NCBI GenBank assembly: GCA_034620365.1
Contig: JAQGEQ010000192.1
Location: forward strand, 1,793,001 to 1,857,000
DNA: 64,000 nucleotides
Origin: Pegea sp. RAD2-039
Lineage: Eukaryota; Chordata; Thaliacea; Salpida; Salpidae
Direction: 5' to 3'
Of this stretch, positions 45,125 through 57,558 are shown one piece after another. The notes beneath the pieces were generated by a model, which had not been told where the DNA came from, searched no databases, and worked only from the letters and a program-made list of their open reading frames with translations. A program made the position numbers and the translations under genes. The first letter of the stretch is position 1; every line of letters starts with the position of its first letter.

Positions 45125-47847
45125 AAGCATCTTATTCTAGCGATTAAACTCTTAGAATTAAGATCAGATCAGAATTGTTTTTAGAACTTGAAATTTTGTT
45201 CATTTATTTTAACATATTTTTCATTTTATGGGTTAATTTCAAGTTCCTTGACTTTTTAGAGGGTGTCTAATATTAATTATTTTCTTTTTGCTTTAATTAC
45301 AAATAAGCTAAATTAAATATGCTTATTTAATGCTAGGCACTGTGTCCAGGTGCAGGCACCAACTATATGTTATCTTTCAATTGCTGGAAATTAAGATTTT
45401 TTTTATGAAATGTTATATATTTATGTTTAAAAATTCAGAAATTAATCTGTACAAATATCAGTATTGAATAAAAGGTTTATATGCAAATTGTGAAATGAAA
45501 TATAAAGCTTAGTTAGCTGATTTATATATAGCTTGCTAAGTATTTTTCAAGTTATTGTTTTAAAAACATTGTTATAAGTTCAAAAAGACTAAATATAACG
45601 CAATATTATAACAACAACAAAATTCAGTTAATTATAGTTCTTAGAAAAAAATCTTTGAAAAATGAATTATGTTGACACCAAAAATATTTGACAAGTAACA
45701 GTTTAAACTTGTTTAAAAATAAAATTCGTTACAAATATTGAAAGTATATATTCAAATAAAAGACAAAAATTTGTGTTTAAATTGAAAGTTTGACAAATTA
45801 ATTATTGATGGGTTTATATATATACATAAAAAATCATAAAAAAAATTTTTGTGTAAAGTAATTTTATTGATTTTTTTATTGATTATGTTTAACAAATTTT
45901 AAGTAGTAAAATACCAGCAAAGTAGCTTTAAATTATTTATTCAAAAATATTTCCTTTTTTTATACGAAATATAAATATTCACGTTTTTTAACCAACAAAC
46001 ATTTTATTTCAGAAATATATTGAAAATAAGTTCGATTTAAAAAATAATAAAATAAAGTTTAAACTTTTTCAATAAAATTTTAATCTTAAAATTAGAATTA
46101 AACTAAAATATTATGCTTTTGAGTTTAAACAAATATATTTTATAACGATTAATGTTATACTAACAATTTTATGAGTTGTTTAATAACAGCTGTTATATAT
46201 TTCTTACTTTTGGCGATTAGCTAATCCTGCTAAAACAATTATAATACATACAAATTATATTTGTCACTGTTGTAATTCATCATAGATACAGTATAAAGCT
46301 GAATACATTTGCAAATATTATTTATTTTGAAATTTATTTAACTAATGATTATAATAATGTTATAACAAAGTTTCAATGTTGACATTAATATCAGACTATT
46401 GTTACGTCACTACCAGCTTCTACTTTTCACGCTTGATTGATTTTCGCTTACTGGACCCGTGTTTTTGATATAGAACTTGAATTCAGTTTTCTAAATGAGA
46501 TAGGTGGAAAGCAGGAACTTACTGATATTAGTTTCAGATAAATTCAATTTAATTGAATAAGATAAAAATGTTAGTAATTGATATCAACAGAGAAATAGTC
46601 GATTAATACAAAGATAAGATTTGGTTTGTTGTTTAGATATTTTACTTGAAGATTTACAATAAATTAAATTGTTTTTAATTTTTAAGCTAAAAAAGTTCGA
46701 TTTTTTGAGAAATAAATTTTAACGAATCTCTAACTTAAAAAATAGTAAAAGTCAGTTAAACGGTTTATTAAACTATCAATTTATTTATCAGACTTTTAAC
46801 TTAAAAATACAATTTTATCATTTTGAATTGTTAGAAAGTTTGTTGTTTTTGTTATTTTATTTAAAATTAGGTATAAAAAGGTCAAATATATCCAATAAAC
46901 TTCTAGTTAATTATTGATAGCATACATCAGTTTTTTGTTTGAGTCTTTTCCAAACAACAATACTTAAGGAGTTTTTCAGTACAATAGTTTATCAAAATTT
47001 AAAGAAAAAAATTCATTTTATAAAGTAATTCATGGAATACACTACATTTTATTTCTGTTGAAGCTGATAGCGTTTTTATTTTTTAGAAACCTTTTTTACA
47101 AATGAATTATTAATCAGTTTGAAAGATTTTCAAGAAGTTTAAAACTTATTAAGGTTTAGTTTAATTTCAGACTAAAAGCTCTAGTATTAAAAGCAAATGT
47201 TTTCAAAAAGTTATATAAAGTATAAAGAGTTTTTGCGTTTTCATTGTTTCATTGCAAAAAGTTTTTGTTTTTTTTAATTATTTAGTCTTGAATAAGTTAT
47301 AAATATGGAAAACATTCAATCAAAGCTTATTACAAACTCTATATTGAGAATATCTACTTAATAATGACGTCACTCAAATATAACGCCGTGTTAGCATGAT
47401 GACGTCATCACAAGTATATCTATCCACGTATCCATTAATGAACTGACTAAAGATTCATTAAGAAGAATATTCATTTGTAAGATTTCTAGATTGGTATTAC
47501 TGTTCTTTATTTTATAAATAAATTATTAGCTGAAGTGAACTTTGTTTATCTACTCAAGTACTTTACTTGAGGTTTTGTACTTTGTAAGAAGTGTTTGTAA
47601 ACGAGCTTTTGTTGTTACAGTTACAATTTTTTTAATAAAAGCCAGAAACAAAAAAAGCTGAAAAGTTTTTGATTTCTGAAAATAAGTTTTGTTGAAATGT
47701 CATTATTTGATAGTTGATAATTTAAAGATGAAATTTTAATAGCTTTTTATAATAAAAGTTTTGAAATTTCTGCAGAAAACTTTCTTCAACATCAAATCTG
47801 TTGGAAGTTTTTTAGTAAATTAATCAGTTTTGTTGTCATCTTACAAA
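45125..47847. other. AT-rich spacer between FGF and SH3BGRL-like genes
   Basis: No gene recognised. The perfect palindrome TGATGACGTCATCA lies at 47397-47410 with another TGACGTCA at 47364-47371, about 440-480 bp upstream of the SH3BGRL start. Confidence 0.45.
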
Positions 47848-48422
47848 ATGGTGGTTCGAATTTATTGGGCCAGTGTAACTGGGAACAGAAAGGTCTGATC
47901 ATCTAATCATCTTTGATCCGAATAATATTTGAGTGATTACAGATTGCTGCAGAGCAATCTCGTCTTCGTAATCTGGTCGAAAGTTTAAATGTAGAAACAA
48001 TTTGGATAGATATCACTACATCCGCAGAAGTAAGAAGTGAGATGAGAAGAGAGACAGGGAAAGAAGACGCGATGCCTCCTCAGATGTTCATTGATGACAA
48101 ATACTTAGGGGTTTGTTTATAAAAGATCTTTGTCATAAATTTTCATCTTCATCATCAGGACATTTCCGCCATGGAAGATGCTGTGGAGGCTGGAGAGGTA
48201 CGGCAGTGGTTTAATCTTCCTCCTAAATCAGAGGATATTGTATCTGATCCTAAGATTATTAAATCTGAAAAAGATACAGTAGATAAAGAAGAAAAACCGA
48301 AATGTGTAACAATACATGCCACGATTCCAACGAAAGTGGTTTTCTCGAAATCCAAAACCAATCATGTCAATAAAAGTACATTAGATAGTGAAGAAAGAAG
48401 AAAGAAGATTTTAGGATTATAA
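47848..48422 (+). CDS. SH3BGRL: SH3BGRL-family thioredoxin-fold protein
   Basis: Small glutaredoxin-related protein without redox cysteines; family members act as scaffolds. Exons 47848-47892, 47943-48110 and 48159-48422 join in phase 0 (introns 50 and 48 bp) to give 158 aa. Recognition: MVVRIYWASVTGN corresponds to MVIRVYIASSSGS, then a helix QSRLRNLVESLN, WIDITTSAEVRSEMRRET, and the family cis-proline motif MPPQMFIDDKYLGD (human LPPQIFNESQYRGD), followed by MEDAVEAGEV. As in the family, no CxxC is present. The C-terminal 65 residues form a charged Lys/Glu/Ser extension beyond the roughly 95-residue domain, as in SH3BGR itself but with a different sequence. Confidence 0.88.
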
Positions 48423-51057
48423 AAGTTCTAATATGGTACATCTGCAGTACAATCTCGTAATTATTTTGCAACTCGTATACCTAGTATTGCTTTTTTATAT
48501 AATTATTCTGCAATAAATATTTAGCTTACCACATCACTTTATCTAATACTCACTTTTCAGTTTTATTTCTTCCAGTTTTTATGATTCGAAAATTCAGGAA
48601 AAAGTGAAGTTTTATTTGAACTATTTTCAGACGCTGTCTTATACAAAATTATTCCTGACAAATTTATGCTTGATTTTATTCTGTATAATCTGAAATATTT
48701 TTTCAAAATTTTTGAAAACAATTTGATAAGTAAAATATTTTATAAAACAAACAATGAAACCTGTTTCTGTGTAGATTCTTTGTTCAGTTGAAGCTGTAAC
48801 ATCTTTTAAACTTCATAAAAAGCACAAACCTCTAGCAGAAAGCACTTGATATATTTGTGTCCAGCTAAAAGAGAGTTTTAAATGGTTGTTTCTCCTATAA
48901 TAAATTTTTTTGCTCAAATAAAGTAAATGAAATATAAAAACTGAATCAAATACAACTTGAATAAACATTAACGGTTTTCAATGTTAATTTGTTTTACAAA
49001 TTAATCACCAAAAGTTGAAAAGATGTTAATTTCATCACCAACGACATCAACAAATATTTTTTATTTACTTACAAGGAATGAGATGTCATTTCAATTTTCG
49101 ATATATAAAAGCAAGCAATTGTTATTCAAATTTTTGTTTAAATGAAACAAAAATGATGAAAGTTGTTATAAGGCGTTATATCATTTAGCTTTGTTTACAA
49201 ATGAATAAAGTTCACAGTAAAATAAAATGCTTGTTGTAGGCATAATTTATTTATCATTTGTTTTTTAAGAAATCGTGATTATCAAACAAAACTTAATATA
49301 TTTCGATGTAAGTTACACTTTTAATTAAAATAATGGAACTTACTTGAGATCTCCTGTTCCACAGGCAACTAGTCTATAAAACTTACAATTAAAGTTTATT
49401 ACTAATTAAATAGAATATAATATTATTAAATAAAAGAATTATAAAGTTAAAACTTTGATATGTAAACAGAAAACTGAGTTAAATGGATTTCATAATATTT
49501 CCATGTTTAGAAATTCATCATTCAATCTGATTGCTAGATATTTTATCAAGATAAATCTTTTTAGCTTTATCGTGGTAGTTAAGAAGGTTTACTTGCTAGA
49601 ATGCCAAATTGATTTGAGAGATTTTCCATAAGATTTATAAAACTAAAGCCAGTGTCACTGATTTCAAACCAAAGTTGTCAGTAAGCTAGAAAAGAGACTC
49701 ACTCAACATTTAATGTAATTTAACAATTTCTTCAACCCATTTACCACAATTCAACTTTATATTTATATATATTTAAAGTATTTAACAATTATTTTTAAAA
49801 TAACTTTTTCAACAAATAAATTTATTTTTACAATTTATTTCTATACCAAGGATGTTCGAATAATTCAAATAATAAAAAAAAGCTTTTAAAAAATATTATG
49901 CACCCTATTAAACCCTTAGAAAATCATAAGTTTAATTTATACACTAGCTTAAACATTTTCTGGAGCTTTACTGAGTGTATTTGCCCCTAAGCACTCCCGT
50001 GCAAGGTTAGTCGGGGAAGTTTTCGTAGTTTGGTGTCATGAGTCGAGAAGTTTATCTTATAAATCAACCAACATAACTCCTTACTAATTTTTTACACTCA
50101 AACTTAGTTTACAAGTACTTTAATTCAAAGCTTAACACACTATTTAAAAAGAATACAGTTAATAAAATTTACTATTAGCAATATTATAATAATTTTACAA
50201 GTTACTATTATTAATAATATTACAGGCGTTAAGGTCTATAGATATTTGTTTTTATGTTTGATGAGTAGAATGTTGCATTTGGAGATGCGAGACTTATGTT
50301 TAGTACCTTCCTTAATAATAGTGTATGATCTCCTTAACCAAAATTATAAACAAAAATCTAATAATTTGCATCAGTGTTTATCAAATATTTATACTATTTT
50401 TTTTTCATTTTATAAAACTTTTTGCTCGAAACAACTTTATAAATTTATTCAGTTTTAAGGCAGGGTTATGCTTTATGAACTTGTACTTTTGTATTTATTC
50501 ATAAGTGATACTTGACAGGTAAATTCAACTTTGTATTTAAATATTCTTATTTTTTATTGCTAGTTTAATAGTTTAAATCCATGTTTTTTTAATTACTACC
50601 TAAATTTGTCAAAGTTGTTGGCCTATAAAGTAAAACATCAAAATTGAATTAGCGCCATAAGGTGAAGTTCTTTGTTTAGAAATTAGTGAACCAAATCAAA
50701 CAGCGCTTTTTTCAATTCAAATAATTTCTGTTTAACGAAAAGTTGTGTTTATTTAAGAAAATATGTTTTTTTATTATGTAGACCTTAATGTATCAAGATA
50801 AGTAAGTTGTATAAAGTATTTTATTAAACTACCATTACAAATTATTAAATAATGATACCATTAATACGTCAGAAAGAATATTATTTTAGAGAACTGGATA
50901 GAAAAATTGATAAAAATATTTATTATTATTTTGAATGAAGTCAGTTTGCATCCTAGAATTATTTTTATATCTGTTAAAAAATTCTTATGTTAAATCTACC
51001 AAAGCAAAAGCTAGCTCACTATAAATTACTTTACTTCAACATAGTTTAATTTATCAC
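48423..51057. other. AT-rich spacer upstream of CCDC171
   Basis: No gene supported. 49975-50050 is a small GC-richer patch (CACTCCCGTGCAAGGTTAG nearby) that I cannot identify; it may be a repeat fragment. Confidence 0.4.
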
Positions 51058-54000
51058 ATGGATTCTAATAATTTAAGTGAAAACTGTTTTTCCCGAAGTT
51101 ATAATGTCTGTCAAATAAAAAAAAGCCTTTCTGAACTATCAAGAAATTTGAATGTTTATTGCGATGCCTTTAATAACTTTCAAAATAAATTTACTGAAAC
51201 AAATGTTGGTTTTAACAGCTTAGATGAGCCTAACAACCTGTGTTTAGTAGATGATGATTATTGGTGAGATTTATAGTTTTGTTTATATGAATATAAATTT
51301 AAAGAAAAATTATCGTTTAGCTAAAAGATCATACTAACTATTTAATCTTCATAAATGCTTTATTTTTAATAAATAATAAAATATCTATGGTTTACAATTA
51401 TTTTAAATTTTTATCTTTATTCGGTGGCAATATATTTTTGAATTTTGTTGCCTCATAATGCTGTGTCAAGTCTAAATGTAGTTTGATTATTTTAATTTGA
51501 ATTTGTTGTTTTTAAACAGATTATATAATTCTTTAATGCTAAACCTTTTTGACTGAAATTATTTAAAGCTGTTATTTGACAATATAATACTTAAATATGA
51601 GTTTACAAGAAGAAAGTTGTAATTATCAAGCTCAAATTAATTCTGTTGAAAGAAACTCTTGCAGGAGACCTGAAAGTATGTCTTCATCTTTAAAGGATCA
51701 GCTCATTAGTGATGAAACTAGAACAATTGAGTGTCTTCAATCAGAAGTTAGTTTGTTAAAGTTTTGTTTCTTTAACTTTATCTTTATTCATTTATTTGTA
51801 TTTTATTAGATTATATAAAATAACAATTTATTTAAATTTATATTATTGATAATTATAATAATTAATGATTTATAATTTATAATTGCTGCATAAATGACCT
51901 GATTAAAGAGATATAAACTTTAATATTATCATTACTATAGAATCAATAATGATTTTTATGGAGTTAATTAATATCTTAACTAAAATTATTAACTGAAATT
52001 AATTTATAAAACATATTTCGGTAACTTATTAAAACTTATTAAATTAGTAATTGTGGAATCTTATTTCCTAAGATAACAACTCTAAGAAGACAAAACTGTG
52101 AAGTTTTGAAAGATAATGCCAATTTGTCCAATGATTGTATGACTCTAAGAGATCGTGTTAACTTCTTAGAAGAAAATAAACTGAAAGAAACCAGTGAATT
52201 CAACAATGTGAGAATTTTAGTAGAAATGGTTTTAAGGGTGTTTTGTTTGAATAACTTTCTGTATTTGTTGCTATTTTAGGTAAATAATAATTTAGAACAA
52301 GTTGTTTCACGGTTAAAAACAAAACTAGAAAAATGTGAGGCTGATAAACAGAGTTTGGGGTTTAATCTAACTGATTTAAAACGAAAATTTTCTGAAATTA
52401 ATAAAAAATGTTTTCAAAAAGAATCAGAATTATCAAAACAAGTTATTACTCTTTCAGGTGAGATGTTTTTAATGATTTACTAATCTTTTTACTATAATGC
52501 TGAATTTCAGATGAGAAGACTTCATTACTAGAAGAAGTGAGAGAGCTAAAGTGTAGGATTGACTTTTGTAACTGTATCAATATTGAAAACGAAAAAAAGA
52601 TCATCAAATTTGAAGAAGAAAAGGTTTATGATCACTTAATTGTTGTTTGTTTGTAGTTTTTTTTTTTGTAATTTGAAGTTGTTTATCAATTTCTATCTAT
52701 TTATTCTAGAAAAATCAAATAGAGGAGTTTATAATAGAAGAAACAAGAAAGCGAGATAATCTTGAGAAAGAAAATAATAATCTACAATTTGAAAATCAAG
52801 ATTTGAAAATGAATTTAAATGATTTTGAGTATAGATTGAAAAAAGAAATGGGAGAAAATCAAGAAGCAAGAATAGCGTTTAAGAAATCGCTAGAAAAGTG
52901 ATTAATCTTTAATTAGTAACTTGTTATAAACAGTTCTTACCATGCAGAGAACAAAGTCTTTATTGTCAATACCAGGAATTGAAACATGTGACTCAAAATC
53001 TACGAGAAGAACTGGAAACTGAAAAATCGAAGCATGAGAAGGTGGAATTCCATTCTGAAATTCATCAAGTAAAAGACTAACTTATCATCACTCTTCTTAA
53101 AGTCCTTGGATGTGTTGCAGGTTAAAGAGAAAGAATTAGAATCTTTGATTGAAAAACACAAGGAGGAGTTGGATTTAGTGTGTGAAGAGCTAGAACAAGC
53201 TACCAACAAATGTTCAGATGTGGAAAGTACCTTAGAAGCGAAAGAAAAGGAGATGGAAAAATTGGAATGTAAACTGAAGCAGTAAGTGGAATCAGTGAAT
53301 CAAGTGACAAAAATTAGGAATCAGTTTTTAGAACCACAAAATCTTACGATGAAATGAAATCGATCCTTGAAGAAGAGATCAATTCAAAGAAGAAATTAGA
53401 AAGAAACACTTCTTCTCAGTTAGATGATTATGAAAATCAATTGGTTGAGATGAAAGAAGATTTAGAGAAGAGCAAGAAGGAGCTGGTTTGGGATTCGTGT
53501 TTGATTTAATTAAAGTTGTGAACAGGAAATATTGTTTAGGATTCCACGAAAGAAAACTTCGCAAACTTAACATTGAAATTAAGAATGTTGATTAACAATT
53601 ACAAGGGTGACACTAAAAAGAAACAATCAAAAGGATCAAAAACGAGGATTTCACAGAAAGAAGAAGATCCTGAAACTTTGATTGAAAACTTAAAATCCAT
53701 CTTAGAAAATTATCAGAATAAAATTCTCGAATTAAAAGTAAATAGATCCGGTCAGGTTGTCGCGGAGTAAAACGCGGATTTATATTTCCAGAAAAGTTTT
53801 GATGAAGAAGTTGAAGCTCACGAAGAAGATAAACATGAAGTAGAGAAGCTGAAGACGCTGTTGAAGTCTCGAGAGAGTGCTCTGATGAAAGCTGAGGTAA
53901 TCTTGTGTCATCCACTTCATGTAATCATCAAGAAGATCTTTTAGATGGAGCTGAAAGATTACGATTCCGAGCTTGTAAAGATTCGAGAGAAGCAGATGAG

Positions 54001-57000
54001 GTACGAAATAGAAACTGAACAAACTGAAGCGACTCTTAAAGACATTAGTCGACAATTCACCAATCAAACCAACAAATGTCAACAGTTACAGACTAATGTA
54101 AGTGATGACGTCATCGATTCGCGAAAGCGACGCGATCATGTGATTGGTTTGCAGCTGGATCAGATGCAGCAGCGTCACGAAGACGATAAGATGATAAGCC
54201 TGAATTTCCTTCGCGAACTTCATCTGCTCATCTGTGGGGTTCTCGATACACCTGCATCTAACATGTGACTACTGTGTTGATGACGTCATCAAGTAGTAAT
54301 GACGTCATTTGTTGATCAGATTCTCCTGGGATGAGTTGGCGGTGGAAACGCGACAAAAAATTGATCTTCTGATTGAGATTTACAAAAATAATGCAGATCA
54401 AGTAAGATTAGATAAAGATCTGGTAAAGATCAGCTGATGATGATGATGTAGGTGTATCATCTGGAAGCGGGAAAGGTCCAGATTGAACAATCCATGACAG
54501 ATCTTCAACGGACTCATCAGAACTCCGTTGAACGTTTGAACACTAGATGTCGTGAAAGAGAGTCTCAATTGAAACACGATTTTCAACAATTGAAAGATCA
54601 ATCTGAAAACTACATCCGGGAACTTGAAATGCGTCTACAAGTGTGTCCCTGATCTCTTCAACCATAAATCCCCAAAACAACGATTTATTTAATGACAGGA
54701 AAGCCAACAAGGTTGTGATGAAGCTTGGACCCGTATCCGTACCAAGGACGGAATTGAACGTGGACTAAAAGATGAATGTGGACATCTAAAGGAAATGAAT
54801 GAGTCCCTGACCCAGGTAGATTGTCCTAATCTACTAATTTGGGTCTTTAGGGACCCGATCTTTGTTGATAGAGTGGTCACGCGTTGACATGTGCTTTTAC
54901 TTTGTTGCTGGGTTTGTTATATCCTCTGATAAGGTCACGTGATGAGTTGATAGTGCAACGTGCCCTCCTTGAAAGGATGGTAGCAGCTGGCGAAGGCGCT
55001 GGGAGACAATTAAGGTGCTTATCTTTGTCTGATCTTCTTCTAATCCATATCTGATCTTTATCTTATGTTTTTATGATCTAAACTTGATCTTCTTTTGATC
55101 TTTATCTGATCTTATTTCTTTAGAATGATCGTTAATGCTTTGGATGAAGAGTTTAAAACTTCAAGTTCCAACAAGTACAAGTCCTTTAAATACATTCATC
55201 CACTCATCAGGTCAGTGGTTGGCGGTCAGTGGCTAGTGATCATCTGTTGGTGGACTAAACTTTTTCAATTTATCAGATTCCGAATAATAGTAGTTGCAGT
55301 TGTTGGTATGAATCGTTTGAAGAAACTGAACGAAGAAAGCAACAAAAAGTTGTTTGTTTGTAAAGAAAATCATATTAGTAACCACCAGATGATGGCAGTG
55401 ATTGGTAAATGTTGTCAGAAGAAGAAAAACGGTTAGTTACCACTGGTTGCTACTGGTTACCACTGGTTGCTACTGGTTGCTAGTAGCTACAATTGGTGAT
55501 TACTAGTTACCACTGGTTGCTAGTGGTTATTACTGGTTGCTACTGGTTACAACTGGTGATTACTAGTTACCACTGGTTGCTACTGGTTATAGTTGTTTAT
55601 GTTTGGTTGTAGCAGGAGCATCAAACAACAATGCTGTTACTGATTGGTTGTCAAGTGTTTATATCACTCGCAGTGTTCAAGAAGCAACTCGTGACGTCAC
55701 ACAGCTGTTACGTCACGATGAACAAGGTACAAAAGTTGATAGAAAAAGTTAGAAGTTTCAAGAACTTTTTATTGACAGAAAATTTGGAAGATATCAAAAA
55801 AGAAGCAAAAAATTCTTTCATCAACATCATAAGACTTTCTCACACATTCTTCCCATCTTACCTCTCAAAATCGCGCGTTTCGAACAGGTGCCCTTTTTAC
55901 CCCATATTTGAGCTAATCTCTAATCAAAGGGATCATTAGAGATAAGACCTCGTTGATGTCCAAACTCCACGAGGGACTCGATCATGTGATTGAAGATCAC
56001 AAGTTACATGATGATGTCAAATGTTACTCCTTTCAAGTCAGTTGCATCTCTTCCTACTGATCTTGATGATGAAGATGTTGATCTTTACAGCACTCCATTG
56101 ATGTCTTCAGGAAGTATTTTCTCACTTTTACTTCACGTCTTCGAAAAAGCGAGATTGAAAGACTTCAGAGCAGAAACTACAAAGCCAGGATATCCAAAGA
56201 GCTGAAGATGTCCGAGAAACAGATCGGTCAGTTCTGCACGCTGATTGGCTAGTTTCTCATCGACCAATCACTATTTAGTTGATTTGAAAGGACACGTGAC
56301 TGAGCTGAACAATAATTGCGCTTCAATTGATGAACAAAGATTAAGAGAGATGAAAAAAGAGCTCGATTCAGCTCTAAACAGAGAGAAGCACGCTCAGAGG
56401 TTGCTACAGGAACAAAACAGTAAAATAAAAGTCAACATCCGATACTTGTGAGGGACATAGAAGTCCTAAATGTTGTTTGTTTCAGATGTTACAGGGAAAT
56501 GTTGAGAAGAAGACATCAACTACTTTGAAAAAAGATCTTTCTCTCGACAAAGCTGTTGACGTTTGTAATTCTTCGCGTTCTTTAATCGCGTTTCAACTTC
56601 TTTCTGATGAGCAGGATTTGAATAAGACGAAAATTGAGCTTCGTAAAAACTGTCAGATCAACAGACAGTTAGTGAAGCAAGTTGAGAGGCTGGAAAAAGA
56701 TAAAAAGAGTCTTGAGATGTTGATGAAGCAAGCAGAAGATGCATTGAAAAAAGCTGCAGGGTTAGTTGTTGATGTTTGTAAACAATTTCTTGTTGATATG
56801 ATGTTGTTGTAGCGAGAAGAATTCCATCGCTAATTACTTCCTGACTATAGAAGAAGCTTTCAACAATATAAATAATGAAGATCAACTCCAAACAGAGGTC
56901 CCTCCCTGCCTCCCTGTCATATCCTCATCTGTTGTTTCAAAATTTCTATTTTTCAGCTTAAAACCAAAAATCAAAAAATGAAGCGAGTCAATTCAGGTTT

Positions 57001-57370
57001 GGACGTAGCCACGGTAAGTCCACCAATTAAATGGTCCAAGCTAAATGGTCGTTGGTTGGTCCACAGCGAACCATCGATAAATTCGTCGATATGCAATCGG
57101 GCGCGATTAATCGAATCAACAATTTGGAATCCCAAATCCATCAGTATCGCGATCATATTAACGAACTCAAAGTTGAGCTTCACAACGCTTGCAAACGCGA
57201 CTCGCATCAGGTTGCCATGGTAACAAGCATGCTATGACGTCATCAGTCACGCTTATTGTATGCAGGAGTACCCGACCAGAGACGAAGTGACGTCATCAAA
57301 CCAGCTCGATGTTTCCAGTGAATTCCAACCACTTGCCCGTGATTCAGACAATCAACCTTCTGCATCTTGA
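51058..57370 (+). CDS. CCDC171: Coiled-coil protein CCDC171
   Basis: Long coiled-coil protein of poorly known function. About 30 exons. From 51597 they are 51597-51746, 52073-52207, 52280-52457, 52511-52623, 52710-52897, 52948-53068, 53121-53281, 53332-53485, 53540-53737, 53792-53896, 53945-54097, 54155-54264, 54320-54401, 54452-54640, 54699-54815, 54872-55014, 55124-55210, 55277-55431, 55616-55726, 55779-55887, 55940-56036, 56091-56226, 56279-56430, 56486-56560, 56615-56760, 56813-56897, 56957-57013, 57067-57210 and 57266-57370, all in phase, about 1,250 codons. 51058-51263 is a likely 5' exon whose junction to the next is unclear. Total is close to human CCDC171 (about 1,326 aa). Matching blocks: FSWDELAV (human FSWSELCA), ACAFTLLLGLLYPL (human GALYPL), VVAVVGMNRLKKL (human IAVLAANRLKIL), LNREKHAQRLLQEQ, RINNLESQIHQYRDHI and ELKVELHNACKR. 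The rest is heptad-rich helix. Most introns are 40-70 bp. Confidence 0.85.
55435..55592 (+). repeat. Minisatellite in a CCDC171 intron
   Basis: Irregular tandem copies of TACCACTGGTTGC/TACTGGTTGC-type units fill almost the whole intron 55432-55615. This intron is about three times longer than most of its neighbours. Confidence 0.9.
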
Positions 57371-57448
57371 GACACTCGTTGATTCGCGTTTTTTTGTTCC
57401 GATTTTTTCTGCTTTCATCTTTATGAAAACACTGTGACGTCATCACCG

Positions 57449-57454
57449 AATAAA
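57449..57454 (+). promoter_or_regulatory. Poly(A) signal AATAAA of CCDC171
   Basis: AATAAA 79 bp after the CCDC171 stop and about 105 bp before the next ATG; it separates CCDC171 from the closely following EFHB-like gene. Confidence 0.5.
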
Positions 57455-57558
57455 TATCAATCTGATTACGTGTCTCTTTTGAATCATCCTAAGAATGATG
57501 TCTATGATGTCACAACACAATTTGATACTTTCCATATTTCCAAATATTTGGTTGCAAA

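Noticed and set aside
50246..50458. 70-codon frame
   Set aside because: No family, no splice sites in phase, composition typical of AT-rich noise.
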